A DNA stretch of 64,000 nucleotides from Mycobacterium avium subsp. avium (GTDB taxonomy: Bacteria > Actinomycetota > Actinomycetes > Mycobacteriales > Mycobacteriaceae): assembly GCF_009741445.1 (NCBI RefSeq), contig NZ_CP046507.1, positions 3,534,001 to 3,598,000 on the forward strand, given 5' to 3'. The stretch's first letter is position 1, and each line of letters opens with the position of its first letter. Below the pieces are notes generated by a model. The model made no database searches, was not told the origin of the DNA, and worked only from the letters and a program-made list of their open reading frames with translations. Of the stretch, positions 54,695 to 63,219 are shown piece by piece. Made by a program: the position numbers and the translations under genes.

Positions 54695-56059
54695 TTGAGT
54701 GTCGACGACGGCGTCAATGACAGCGACCGCAAGAAGAACCGGTATCACTTCGACCGGCATTCCCCGGACTATCGGTCGCGGTTCAAGGCGATCACCGAGG
54801 AGATGCACGCGAAGTGCCCGATGGCGTGGACGGACACCTACGGCGGGCACTGGGTGGCGGCCGGCAGCCACGAGGTCTTCGAACTCGCCCGTTGCCCCGC
54901 CGTGTCCAACGACCATGACATCAACGGCGAACGCCGTGGCTACAAAGGCATTTCGATCCCCACGGCCAGCCGCGTCAGCGCAGTGCGCGGCGGCATCCTG
55001 GAAATGGACGACCCCGAGCACCGCATCTATCGCACGGTGCTCAACCCGTACCTGTCGCCGGCGGCGGTCAAGCGCTGGGAGCCGTTCATCGACGAGGTGA
55101 CCCGCGCCGCGCTGGACGAGAAGATCGAAGAGGGCAGCATCGACTTCGTCGACGACCTGGCCAACATCGTGCCGGCCGTCCTGACGCTGGCGATGCTGGG
55201 CATTCCGCTGAAGAAGTGGAAGATGTACAGCGAGCCGGTGCACGCCGCGGTCTACACGCCCGAGCACTCTCCCGACATCGAGCGCGTCACCGCCATGCAC
55301 CGCGAGATGGGCCTCGACATGGTCAACAACATGCTCGAGATCCGCGAGAACCCGCGCCCCGGCATCGTGAATGCGCTGCTGCAGATGCGCATTGACGGCG
55401 AACCCGCGCCGGACCTGGAAATCCTCGGCAACCTGGGGCTGGTCATCGGCGGCGGGTTCGACACCACGACCGCCCTGACCGCCCATTCGCTGGAATGGCT
55501 GTCCGAGCATCCCGAACAACGACAGCTGCTCAGCGACGAACGCAAAACGCTGCTCGATCCCGCCACCGAAGAGTTCCTGCGCTACTTCACCCCGGCGCCC
55601 GGCGACGGCCGGACCTTCTCCGAGGACTTCGAACTCGACGGCACCGTGTTCAAGGAGGGCGAGCGGCTGTGGATCTCCTGGGCGATGGCCAACCGCGACC
55701 CGGCGGTCTTCCACGACCCGGACGAGGTGATCCTCGACCGTAAGGGCAACCGGCACTTCAGCTTTGGGCTGGGCATCCACCGCTGCATCGGGTCGAACGT
55801 GGCGCGCACCGTGTTCAAGTCGATGCTCATCGCGGTGCTCGACCGGATGCCGGACTACCGCTGCGACCCCGAGGGCACCGTGCACTACGAGACCATCGGC
55901 GTCATCCAGGGCATGCGCAAGCTGCCGGCCACATTCACCCCGGGCCGCCGGATCGGCGCCGGACTGGACGAGACGCTGGAGAAACTGCAACGCATCTGCG
56001 ACGAGCAGGAGCTCGCCCGGCCGATCACCGAGCGCAAGGAGGCCGCCGTCATCGACTAG
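54695..56059 (+). CDS. Cytochrome P450
   Basis: A 454-residue P450. Seen: the I-helix motif VIGGGFDTTTAL (about residue 255), the ExxR-type motif EEFLRYF and the heme loop FSFGLGIHRCIGSNVAR with the Cys ligand near 370. A TTG at 54695 is the likely start, with GAGGGAGA 8 bases upstream; the frame upstream runs through the ferredoxin. It belongs to the operon with its ferredoxin and the SDR. The substrate is unknown; the neighbouring ALDH and CoA-transferase suggest terminal oxidation of a lipid side chain. Confidence 0.92.
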   Translation: MSVDDGVNDSDRKKNRYHFDRHSPDYRSRFKAITEEMHAKCPMAWTDTYGGHWVAAGSHEVFELARCPAVSNDHDINGERRGYKGISIPTASRVSAVRGGILEMDDPEHRIYRTVLNPYLSPAAVKRWEPFIDEVTRAALDEKIEEGSIDFVDDLANIVPAVLTLAMLGIPLKKWKMYSEPVHAAVYTPEHSPDIERVTAMHREMGLDMVNNMLEIRENPRPGIVNALLQMRIDGEPAPDLEILGNLGLVIGGGFDTTTALTAHSLEWLSEHPEQRQLLSDERKTLLDPATEEFLRYFTPAPGDGRTFSEDFELDGTVFKEGERLWISWAMANRDPAVFHDPDEVILDRKGNRHFSFGLGIHRCIGSNVARTVFKSMLIAVLDRMPDYRCDPEGTVHYETIGVIQGMRKLPATFTPGRRIGAGLDETLEKLQRICDEQELARPITERKEAAVID

Positions 56060-56167
56060 GGTCTCGACGAACCGTTGACTGTCGCGATTTTTCGGAGTAG
56101 GCCCTGTTCAGCGTGACCGCGCCTTATATTCGGGCCACGAACCTGTGCAGAGATGGGAGACGGATCG

Positions 56168-56599
56168 GTGAAGCCTTTCGCCGTGGGCCTTGCGCTTGCC
56201 ACCGCCGCGTTGACTCTTACGCCGACCGCGCACGCCGACATGCAGGTCGGCAACTACCGGGTGGACACGGCCCGGGATCCCGGCCACAGCTGGATCTGGG
56301 CGATCAGACCCTGCAGCTACGATCGAGGACCGGAATGTCTGACGGTTGAAGCGATTCCGCAACCGAACGGACAAGCGGCGTGGTGGAAGTCGGACGCACA
56401 TCTGTCCAACGGCCGCTACACCATGGCAGTTGACGTTCCCGATGGTGTGCGCTGCGTGGTCCAGTTCTTTCCCTCGCACGATGTTTACTCGTGGGACCCG
56501 GCGACGATGTCGGGTCAGGTCGATTCGACGTTCGACACCGGTTGCGGCGGCGGACCGGGGGGCAGCAACAGTTGGCCGTTCTCGCTCGTGCGATGGTAG
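56168..56599 (+). CDS. Secreted protein of unknown function
   Basis: A 143-residue exported protein. The signal peptide ends at PTAHADMQVGN (about residue 24). The mature part has cysteines in IRPCSYDRGPECLTV, VRCVVQFF and TGCGGGPGG, and tryptophan-rich WWKSD and SWIWAIRP. Similar small secreted proteins are common in mycobacteria and their role is unknown. A GTG at 56168 after GGGAGA is preferred; an ATG at 56153 is the alternative. It precedes a Mas pair, as another secreted protein lies beside the pair at 38695. Confidence 0.7.
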   Translation: MKPFAVGLALATAALTLTPTAHADMQVGNYRVDTARDPGHSWIWAIRPCSYDRGPECLTVEAIPQPNGQAAWWKSDAHLSNGRYTMAVDVPDGVRCVVQFFPSHDVYSWDPATMSGQVDSTFDTGCGGGPGGSNSWPFSLVRW

Positions 56600-56654
56600 C
56601 CGCGTGAGACCTATAGGAGTCAGTCGATCATGAGGGCGACGGGCAGCGAGCACC

Positions 56655-57545
56655 ATGGCTGATGCGAAGAAGCCGCCGCACGATTCGGCCACCTCCGACG
56701 AGGACGTGAAGGCCTTGCTCGAGGAGGCCGAGGCCGAAGCGGCCGAAGCCGAAGCGCTGGCCGCGGCGGCGCGCGCCCGCGCCCGTGCCGCCCGGCTCCG
56801 GCGGGAAGCGCAGGCTCAGGCGGCGAAGGCCGCTGCAGAAACCTCCGAAGCCGACGAGCATGCGGCCGACGACGAGCCGGCGGAGACCGACGATGAGGTC
56901 TCCGACAGCGTGGAAGCAACCGACGCCGACGACACGGAGACCACGCAAGCGCAGACCAAGGAGGCGGCCAAGGAAGCCGAGCCCAACGAGGAAGCCGCCG
57001 AGGAAACCGCAGAGGACGCAGAATCGGAATCCAAGGCCCGCTCCCGGCGCCGCCTGCGGTTGCCGTCGTGGTCCGTGGCGTGGAAAGCGGCCGTCATCGC
57101 CCTCATCTGTGCTTTCGTCGCCGCCAGCGGATACATGATGTGGGAGCGCCATCAAACCTCCGAGCGCAACCAGCGCATCGCGAACTTCCTGGCGGCAGCC
57201 CGGCAAGGGGTGGTCAACATGACGTCCCTGGACTTCAACAAGGCCAAGGAGGACGTCCAGCGGGTGATCGACAGCTCGACCGGCCAGTTCCGCGACGACT
57301 TCCAGCAGCGTGCAAAGGATTTCACCACCGTCGTCGAGCAGTCCAAGGTGGTCACCCAGGGCACCGTGAACGCGGCGGCCGTGCAATCCATCGACGGGAA
57401 TTCCGCATTGGTGCTCGTCGCGGCGACGTCGCGGATCACCAACGCCGCCGGCGCCAAAGACGAGCCGCGCAACTGGCGGCTCAAGGTGACCGTCACCGAC
57501 GAGGGCGGACAGTACAAGATGTCCAAACTGGAGTTCGTTCCATGA
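56655..57545 (+). CDS. MCE-associated membrane protein (Mas type), first of a pair
   Basis: A 296-residue protein: a long acidic Ala/Glu-rich N-terminal region (1-130) with coiled-coil character ([20 protein letters not shown]), an Arg-rich turn, one membrane helix (about 140-160: [19 protein letters not shown]) and an extracytoplasmic domain ending [11 protein letters not shown]. It is paralogous to the gene at 38695. Its stop overlaps the next start (ATGA). Mas proteins are thought to support Mce transport. Confidence 0.85.
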   Translation: MADAKKPPHDSATSDEDVKALLEEAEAEAAEAEALAAAARARARAARLRREAQAQAAKAAAETSEADEHAADDEPAETDDEVSDSVEATDADDTETTQAQTKEAAKEAEPNEEAAEETAEDAESESKARSRRRLRLPSWSVAWKAAVIALICAFVAASGYMMWERHQTSERNQRIANFLAAARQGVVNMTSLDFNKAKEDVQRVIDSSTGQFRDDFQQRAKDFTTVVEQSKVVTQGTVNAAAVQSIDGNSALVLVAATSRITNAAGAKDEPRNWRLKVTVTDEGGQYKMSKLEFVP

Positions 57546-58105
57546 GCGAGGACAACCGCAGCAGCGACGCCGCCGACGACTCTGCCGACCGGCCCGAACC
57601 CGGTCGGCCCCGCGCGCGACGCAACGTGAAAGTTGTTCCGATCGTTTTGATTTCGCTTCTGCTGATTTCCGGCGCCGGGACGGCCTGGCTCTACTTCAAG
57701 GAGTACCTGCCGGACAAGCGCACTGACGCCCGGGTCGCGAGCGCGGTGGTCAATGCGGCGTCCGACGGAACGGTCGCGCTGCTGTCCTACTCGCCCGACA
57801 CGCTCGACAAGGACTTCGCCGCCGCCAAGTCGCACCTGTCCGGAGATTTCCTGTCGTACTACAACCAATTCACCGAGCAGATCGTGGCTCCGGCCGCCAA
57901 GCAGAAATCGCTGAAAACCAACGCTCGGGTGTTGGGGGCCGCGGTTTCGGATCTACGTCCGGACTCGGCCGTCGTGCTGGTGCTGGTCGACCAGAGCACC
58001 ACCAGCAAGGACAACCCCGACCCGGCGATGGCGTCCAGCAGCGTGCTGGTGAGTCTGACCAAGGTCAACGGCAAGTGGCTCATCACCAAATTCGACCCGG
58101 TCTAG
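57542..58105 (+). CDS. MCE-associated membrane protein (Mas type), second of a pair
   Basis: A 187-residue protein with a short cytoplasmic head, one membrane helix (about 29-50: [21 protein letters not shown]) and an extracytoplasmic domain ([20 protein letters not shown], then [14 protein letters not shown] and [10 protein letters not shown]). It is the intact counterpart of the frameshifted gene at 39432. A hairpin follows it. Confidence 0.87.
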   Translation: MSEDNRSSDAADDSADRPEPGRPRARRNVKVVPIVLISLLLISGAGTAWLYFKEYLPDKRTDARVASAVVNAASDGTVALLSYSPDTLDKDFAAAKSHLSGDFLSYYNQFTEQIVAPAAKQKSLKTNARVLGAAVSDLRPDSAVVLVLVDQSTTSKDNPDPAMASSSVLVSLTKVNGKWLITKFDPV

Positions 58106-58112
58106 GCGCCCG

Positions 58113-58141
58113 GTGAATGCCGTTGCGCCGCCGGCATTCAC
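58113..58141 (+). terminator. Hairpin after the Mas pair
   Basis: GTGAATGCCG at 58113-58122 pairs perfectly with 58132-58141 around a 9-base loop, 7 bp after the Mas stop. There is no T run. The remaining about 180 bp before the esterase hold a second small inverted repeat (GAATCC/GGATTC at 58244-58260) and no gene. Confidence 0.55.
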
Positions 58142-58322
58142 TGTGCGCTGACGGCGACGACACGCTGACAACGGCCGCCGTGGCGTGACAGTCAACGCGG
58201 TGACTTCGCGCTGCGGCCCGCGGGCCACCCAGACGGCCTCCAAGAATCCGTCAAGGATTCCGCGAGGCCGGCATTCGATCCTCTTCTCAGCCGAACCATC
58301 GATGCGCCGAGGAGGAATCGCC

Positions 58323-59687
58323 ATGCCGAGCAACCACATTTCGCTGGTGCATGGGTGGCTGCCGGTGGCGATCCAGGCCGTGGCCGGGATAACGCTGAGC
58401 CTGGCCGCCGGATGGCGGTCGTGGCGCTGGCGGCTGTTGTGGCTGCCGTCCGCCGCGGTTTTGGGGGTGACGACGGCCGTCGGGGCGCACCGCTGCATCA
58501 GCACGCGGGCCCCGCAGGCGCTGTTCGTCTGGATCGCGTTGGCCGGCATGGCGATCGCGATCCTGCTCCTGGGCTGGCGCGGTGCGCGGTGGTGGCGACG
58601 CGGGCTGTCCATCCTGGCCGTACCGCTGTGCCTGCTCTGCTCGCTGCTGGTGCTCAACCAGTGGGTCGGCTACTTCCAGACCGTGCAGAGTGCGTGGAGC
58701 CAGTTCACCTCCGGTCCGCTGCCCGACCAGACCGACAGGGCCACCGTCACCACACTGGCGGCGCGGGGCGCCAAACCGCCGCACGGCAGCCTGGTGCCGG
58801 TGCAGATCCCCGAGGACGCATCGCATTTCAAGCATCGCGAGGAGCTGGTGTACCTACCGCCGGCGTGGTTCGCGAGCTATCCGCCGCCGCAACTGCCGAC
58901 GGTGCTGATGATCGGCGGCATGGTCAACACCCCCGCCGACTGGGTGCGCGCCGGCAATGCGGTGGACACCGTCGACGCGTTCGCGGCCGCCCACGGTGGC
59001 AACTCGCCGGTGCTGGTGTTCGCGGACCCGGGCGGCGCGTTGGACAACGACACCGAATGCGTCAACGGCAGCCGCGGCAACGCCGCCGACCACCTGACCA
59101 AAGATGTTGTGCCCTATATGATTTCGACTTTCGGCGTCAGTAAGGACCCGTCCCGCTGGGGCATCGTCGGCTGGTCCATGGGCGGGACCTGCTCGGTGGA
59201 CCTGACCGTCATGCATCCGGCGCTGTTCAGCGCGTTCGTCGACATCGACGGCGACCTGACCCCCAACACGGGAACCAGGGAGCAGACCATCGCCGACCTG
59301 TTCGACGGCAGTGCCGACGCGTGGGCGACATTCGATCCGGCGACGGTGATCGCCCGCCACGGCCGCTACACCGGCGTGTCCGGATGGTTCGCGATCTCCT
59401 CGACCGGCTCGCCGTCACCGCGCCGCGACGTCGACTCCACCGCGATGGCGGTCGCGGGCCGGGCCGCCGCCGATCCGGGTGACCAGGCCGCCGCTGCCGC
59501 CTCGCTGTGCGCGCTGGGCCGGGCCAACGGCATCGACTGCGCGGTCGTCGCCCAGGGCGGACACCACGACTGGCCGACCGCCGGCACGGCCTTCGCCACC
59601 GCGTTGCCGTGGCTGGCCGGCCAGCTGGGCACTCCGGGGGCGAGCCGGATTTCCTTGCCCGGCAACGCCTCTCGGCAAGCGCTGTGA
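58323..59687 (+). CDS. Membrane-anchored esterase of the antigen 85/esterase D-like family
   Basis: A 454-residue protein. The N-terminal 130 residues hold four membrane helices (for example AIQAVAGITLSLAAGW and ALFVWIALAGMAIAILLL). The rest is an alpha/beta-hydrolase with the nucleophile elbow GWSMGG (about residue 285), an acidic residue region VDIDGDLTP and a late His in GGHHDWPTAG. Mycobacterial proteins of this build are related to mycolyltransferases and are thought to be lipid esterases facing the cell wall. GAGGAGGAA precedes the ATG. Confidence 0.85.
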   Translation: MPSNHISLVHGWLPVAIQAVAGITLSLAAGWRSWRWRLLWLPSAAVLGVTTAVGAHRCISTRAPQALFVWIALAGMAIAILLLGWRGARWWRRGLSILAVPLCLLCSLLVLNQWVGYFQTVQSAWSQFTSGPLPDQTDRATVTTLAARGAKPPHGSLVPVQIPEDASHFKHREELVYLPPAWFASYPPPQLPTVLMIGGMVNTPADWVRAGNAVDTVDAFAAAHGGNSPVLVFADPGGALDNDTECVNGSRGNAADHLTKDVVPYMISTFGVSKDPSRWGIVGWSMGGTCSVDLTVMHPALFSAFVDIDGDLTPNTGTREQTIADLFDGSADAWATFDPATVIARHGRYTGVSGWFAISSTGSPSPRRDVDSTAMAVAGRAAADPGDQAAAAASLCALGRANGIDCAVVAQGGHHDWPTAGTAFATALPWLAGQLGTPGASRISLPGNASRQAL

Positions 59688-59692
59688 CGGCG

Positions 59693-60868
59693 CTAACCGC
59701 GCGGCAGGCCGAGCACCCGCTGGGCGATGATGTTGCGCTGGATCTCCGAGGTGCCCCCGGCGATGGTCCCGGAGAAGCTGCGCGCGTAGCGCTCGAACCA
59801 GCTGGCGAAGTAGTGGTCGAGGTTCATGTGCGCGTACGGCCCGGTCTGCCCGGGGTGCACGAGTCCGTCGGCGCCCGCGGAGGTGAGCGCCAATTCCATG
59901 GCGCGCAGCTCGGCTTCCGAACCGAGCAGCTTGAGCACCGAGATGGCGGCGACGTCGTCTTCGCCGCGGGCGGCGCGGGCCAGCGCCGCCGAGCCGAGCA
60001 GCCGCAGCGCCTGTCTGTCCATGATCGTGGTGGCGTACTGGTCGCGCTCCACCTCGGTGCCGGGCTGGAAGTCGGCGATCATGTTCTCCAGGCGGTCCGC
60101 GAACCCCAGCCACATCATGGTGCGCTCGTGACCCAGCGAACCGTTGGCCACCAGCCACCCTTGGTTGAGTCCACCGACCAGGTTCTCGGCCGGCACCCGC
60201 ACGTCGGTGAAGAACACCTCGTTGAAGTCCTTGTCGTCGATCGAACAGATCGACGGGAACGGCCGGCGGACCAGGCCCGGGGTGTCGGTGGGGATCACCA
60301 GGGCGCTGATTCCCTTGTGCTTGGGCGCATCTGGATCGGTTCGCACGAAGGTCAGCAGGACGTCGGCGTCATGCGCCCCGGAGGTCCACACCTTTTGCCC
60401 GTTGACCACGAAGTGGTCGCCGTCCAGCACCGCGCGGGTGCGCAGCGAGGCGAGATCCGAACCGGCGCTGGGCTCGCTCATGCCCAGCGACGCGGTGATC
60501 TCGGCGCGCAGGATCGGCACCGCCCAGCGCTGCTTTTGTTCGTCGCTGCCGAACGACAACAGCGACGCCGCAACGATATTCACGCCCTGCGGGTTGAAGC
60601 TGTGGTAGATCCGGCGGCGGCTGAGTTCCTCGAGATAGACGAACTGTTGCAGCACCGTGGCGTTGCGGCCGCCGTACTCCGGCGGCTGGCTGGGCAGCAG
60701 CCAGCCGTTGTCGAAGAGCAGCCGTTGCCAGCGGCGCGCCCACTGGGGCATGTGCGAGACCGATCGCGGACGTTCCAGGGTTTCGCTTGCCGGGGGCAGG
60801 TTTTCGTCCAGGAACGCCGCGAACTCGGCGCGGAACGCCTCGACGTCGGGATCAAAAGTCAGCTGCAC
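59693..60868 (-). CDS. Acyl-CoA dehydrogenase, FadE29-like subunit
   Basis: A 391-residue acyl-CoA dehydrogenase. Seen: ITASLGMSEPSAGSDLASLRT, VVNGQKVWTSGAHDADVLLTFVRTD, and the C-terminal GGTSEIQRNIIAQRVLGLPR. With the preceding gene it resembles in size and order FadE28 (about 339 residues) and FadE29 (about 387) of the cholesterol cluster, which form an alpha2beta2 enzyme. It starts with GTG inside the end of that gene (17-bp overlap). It converges on the esterase (5-bp gap). Confidence 0.88.
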   Translation of the reverse strand: MQLTFDPDVEAFRAEFAAFLDENLPPASETLERPRSVSHMPQWARRWQRLLFDNGWLLPSQPPEYGGRNATVLQQFVYLEELSRRRIYHSFNPQGVNIVAASLLSFGSDEQKQRWAVPILRAEITASLGMSEPSAGSDLASLRTRAVLDGDHFVVNGQKVWTSGAHDADVLLTFVRTDPDAPKHKGISALVIPTDTPGLVRRPFPSICSIDDKDFNEVFFTDVRVPAENLVGGLNQGWLVANGSLGHERTMMWLGFADRLENMIADFQPGTEVERDQYATTIMDRQALRLLGSAALARAARGEDDVAAISVLKLLGSEAELRAMELALTSAGADGLVHPGQTGPYAHMNLDHYFASWFERYARSFSGTIAGGTSEIQRNIIAQRVLGLPRG

Positions 60869-61850
60869 GGTATTCCTCTGCGATCCGCGCCCGGTGCTCC
60901 GCCGCGCCGCCCAACATCAGCTCACCCGCCTTGGCCCGCTTGAGCGCGAACTGCAGGTCGTTCTCCCAGGTGAATCCCATGGCGCCGTGCAGCTGCAGGC
61001 CGTGCCGGAAGGCCAGCGACTGGCACTCCCCCGCCGACGCCTTGGCCATTGCGGCGGCCAGCCGGCGCCGGGGGTCATCGGCCGCGATCGTCAGCGCGGC
61101 GAAATAGGCCAGCGCGCGGGCCCGTTGCACGGCGACGTGCATGTCGGCGACCTTGTGCTGCACGGCCTGGAACGAGCCGATCGGCACGCCGAACTGCTGA
61201 CGGCTTTTGACGTGCTCGAGCACCAGATCGAGGATGCGCTGGCAGGCGCCGACCATGGTGATCGCCATGCCGGTCAGCGCCACATGGTGTGCGCGCTCGG
61301 GATCGACGCTCAGCCGGGCGCTGTCGGGCACCCGCACCTCGGCGAACGACAGGTCGGCCACGTGCAGCACCGGGTCGAACACCGCCGTGCGCCTTGCCGA
61401 CACCTGATTGGCCGCGGTGATGAACACCCCGGCGTCGGTCACCACCGCGAGGCGGTCGACGCGGTCGCCGTCGAGCACGTGGCGCGCGGTGCCGTCCAAC
61501 ACCCAACCGTCGGCGTCCCGGTAGGCGCAGACCCCGCCGTATACGGCGGTCCCGGACTGGTGCGGATCGAAGTGCTCGCCCACCAGCGGCGCGAACTGGC
61601 TCATCGTCGCCAGGAAGGGTGTGGGGTCGGTGGCGTGGCCCAGCTCTTCGAGAACGATGGCCAGCTCGACGGTGCTCTCCGGGTCGTTGAGCTCCGTCCA
61701 GCCCTGGTCCACGTAGGACTTCCACAGCGGGCTGGGGTCGACGCCCTCCTCGGCCACGCTGCGCACCAGCGACGGCGGGCATTGCTTGGTGACGGCGTCG
61801 CGCACCGTGCTCTGCCACAGCCGCTGATCAGCATCGAATTCCAACAGCAT
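60852..61850 (-). CDS. Acyl-CoA dehydrogenase, FadE28-like subunit
   Basis: A 332-residue acyl-CoA dehydrogenase, shorter than usual in the middle domain. The C-terminal part SRQQFGVPIGSFQAVQHKVADM and GAMGFTWENDLQFALKRAKAG is typical of the smaller subunit of heteromeric FadE pairs. It starts at ATG 61850; the frame is open to 61934 but includes the palindrome at 61882. By analogy the pair would dehydrogenate a branched or steroid side-chain acyl-CoA; the substrate is not shown by sequence. Confidence 0.88.
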   Translation of the reverse strand: MLLEFDADQRLWQSTVRDAVTKQCPPSLVRSVAEEGVDPSPLWKSYVDQGWTELNDPESTVELAIVLEELGHATDPTPFLATMSQFAPLVGEHFDPHQSGTAVYGGVCAYRDADGWVLDGTARHVLDGDRVDRLAVVTDAGVFITAANQVSARRTAVFDPVLHVADLSFAEVRVPDSARLSVDPERAHHVALTGMAITMVGACQRILDLVLEHVKSRQQFGVPIGSFQAVQHKVADMHVAVQRARALAYFAALTIAADDPRRRLAAAMAKASAGECQSLAFRHGLQLHGAMGFTWENDLQFALKRAKAGELMLGGAAEHRARIAEEYRAADF

Positions 61851-61881
61851 CGGCGCCGCCTCTCGTCGTGACCGTCCCGGC

Positions 61882-61896
61882 GAGAATAACATTCTC
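61882..61896. promoter_or_regulatory. Perfect palindrome GAGAATAACATTCTC, candidate operator
   Basis: The same 6-3-6 palindrome as at 31027, 32 bp before the FadE28-like start. It is flanked by further symmetry (CGAGAAT ... ATTCTCG), so the inverted repeat extends to 7-base arms. Confidence 0.65.
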
Positions 61897-61971
61897 GGTT
61901 GCGGAAGTAATAATCTCGAAATCCGGGCATGCACTCACGCGACGCCGGTGGCGGGCCGGAATTCCCGTGCG

Positions 61972-62622
61972 TTAGAGGCCGCTGAGCAGGCCGTCGGCCG
62001 GGGCGTCCCAGCGGTCGAGGTTGACGAACTCGGCGAGCGGACGGCGGCGCAGCGGCCCGTGCTTGCCCTTGGGCCAGCCGACGACGATGTGACCGGCGAT
62101 CATCCAGCCCTCGGGCACCCCGACGGCCTCGCGCAGCAGTTGTTCCCCGCCATAGGACGCCCAGCTGGTCAGGCAGGCGCCGAGCCCCTGGGCGCGGGCG
62201 GCGAGCAGGAAGTTCTGCATGGCCGGGAAGATGGACCCGCCGAGCAGCAGCTCCGAGGCCGTCGGGTAGTGCGCCTGGGCGAACAGCACGGAGGTGAATT
62301 CGCCTGCGCGGTCGTGCAATTCGTAGGTGGCCCGGTAGGTGCGGGCGCGACGGCTGTGGTCGTCGGGGGCGGGCCGGCTCATTCCGTAGACCGGCTCGAT
62401 CACTTCCAGCGCCTGGGCCGCGGCTTTGGCCACCACCGCCCGTTGTTCGGGAGAGCGCAGCACCACGAACCGCCAGCCCTGCGCGTTGGCGCCGGAGGGT
62501 GCCCACCTGGCGGCCCCGAGGCAGCGCGCCAGCGTCGCATCGTCCACCGGTTCGTCGGTGAAGCGCCGGATGGTGCGGGCGGTCGACATCACTTCCCAGA
62601 CGTCAGCGGTTGCTTGAGCCAC
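61972..62622 (-). CDS. Nitroreductase-family protein
   Basis: A 216-residue flavin-dependent nitroreductase-like protein. Seen: TIRRFTDEPVDDATL, RWAPSGANAQGWRFVVLRS (FMN binding), SIFPAMQNFLLAARAQGLGACLTSW and GHIVVGWPKGKHGPLRRRPL. It may reduce quinones, nitro compounds or enones; the substrate is unknown. It starts with GTG preceded by GGAGAGGCA. It is divergent from the carboxymuconolactone-decarboxylase-like gene. Confidence 0.88.
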   Translation of the reverse strand: MAQATADVWEVMSTARTIRRFTDEPVDDATLARCLGAARWAPSGANAQGWRFVVLRSPEQRAVVAKAAAQALEVIEPVYGMSRPAPDDHSRRARTYRATYELHDRAGEFTSVLFAQAHYPTASELLLGGSIFPAMQNFLLAARAQGLGACLTSWASYGGEQLLREAVGVPEGWMIAGHIVVGWPKGKHGPLRRRPLAEFVNLDRWDAPADGLLSGL

Positions 62623-62798
62623 TGCCTCTCCTCACCTTTCCCCGGTCATCCGAAAACGTATTACCGTCCCCCACAAGCCAATTAGCCGTCAATGCGGCCC
62701 GGCAGTCCGCCACCGCGGACGGGGACGGTCCGTTTGACCCTCGACTGTAGACCTGCGGACCCGGGGCACGGTGTAAGACTGCGCTCAGGCAATCGGAG

Positions 62799-62824
62799 CC
62801 TCAGCGAAGGACCTCAGCGAAGGA
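62799..62824 (+). repeat. Direct 13-bp duplication carrying the ribosome-binding site
   Basis: CCTCAGCGAAGGA occurs twice in immediate tandem (62799-62811 and 62812-62824). The second copy holds the AAGGA that forms the Shine-Dalgarno sequence of the TTG start at 62833. It looks like a recent slippage duplication in the leader. Confidence 0.85.
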
Positions 62825-62832
62825 GAAGTGCA

Positions 62833-63219
62833 TTGGATCGCGAAAGATACGAGCGGGGGTTGCGAATTCGCTCCGACGTTCTGGGCGAGCAGTACGTCAA
62901 CCGGGCGTTGGCCGACGCGGACGAGTTCACCCGGCCCCTGCAAGATCTCGTCACCGAATACTGCTGGGGTGCCGTGTGGGGCCGCGAGGAGCTGCCCCGC
63001 AAGACCCGCAGCATGCTCAACCTGGCGATGATCGCGGTGCTCAACCGGCCCAACGAATTGCGGATGCACATCAAGGCGGCCCTGACCAACGGTGTGACCC
63101 GCGAGGAGATCCGCGAGGTGTTCCTGCAGGTGGCCATCTACGCCGGTGTGCCGGCGGCGGTTGACAGCTTCCGCATCGCCCGCGAGGCGTTCGCCGAACT
63201 CGATCGGGAGAACTCATGA
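62833..63219 (+). CDS. Carboxymuconolactone decarboxylase-like (CMD/AhpD) protein
   Basis: A 128-residue CMD-family protein close in build to PcaC: YERGLRIRSDVLGEQYVN, LVTEYCWGAVWGREELPRKTRSMLNLAMI, HIKAALTNGVTREEIREVFLQVAIYAGVPAAVDSF. It lacks the CxxC of AhpD. A TTG at 62833 after AAGGAGAA is chosen. It overlaps the next gene as ATGA. It may decarboxylate a lactone or act on another ring-opening product. Confidence 0.87.
   Translation: MDRERYERGLRIRSDVLGEQYVNRALADADEFTRPLQDLVTEYCWGAVWGREELPRKTRSMLNLAMIAVLNRPNELRMHIKAALTNGVTREEIREVFLQVAIYAGVPAAVDSFRIAREAFAELDRENS

Noticed and set aside
53414..55990. A minus-strand frame of more than 850 codons upstream of and continuous with the aldehyde dehydrogenase
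   Set aside because: It is antisense to the SDR, ferredoxin and P450, all of which have full family motifs. Open antisense frames are normal in DNA of this GC content.
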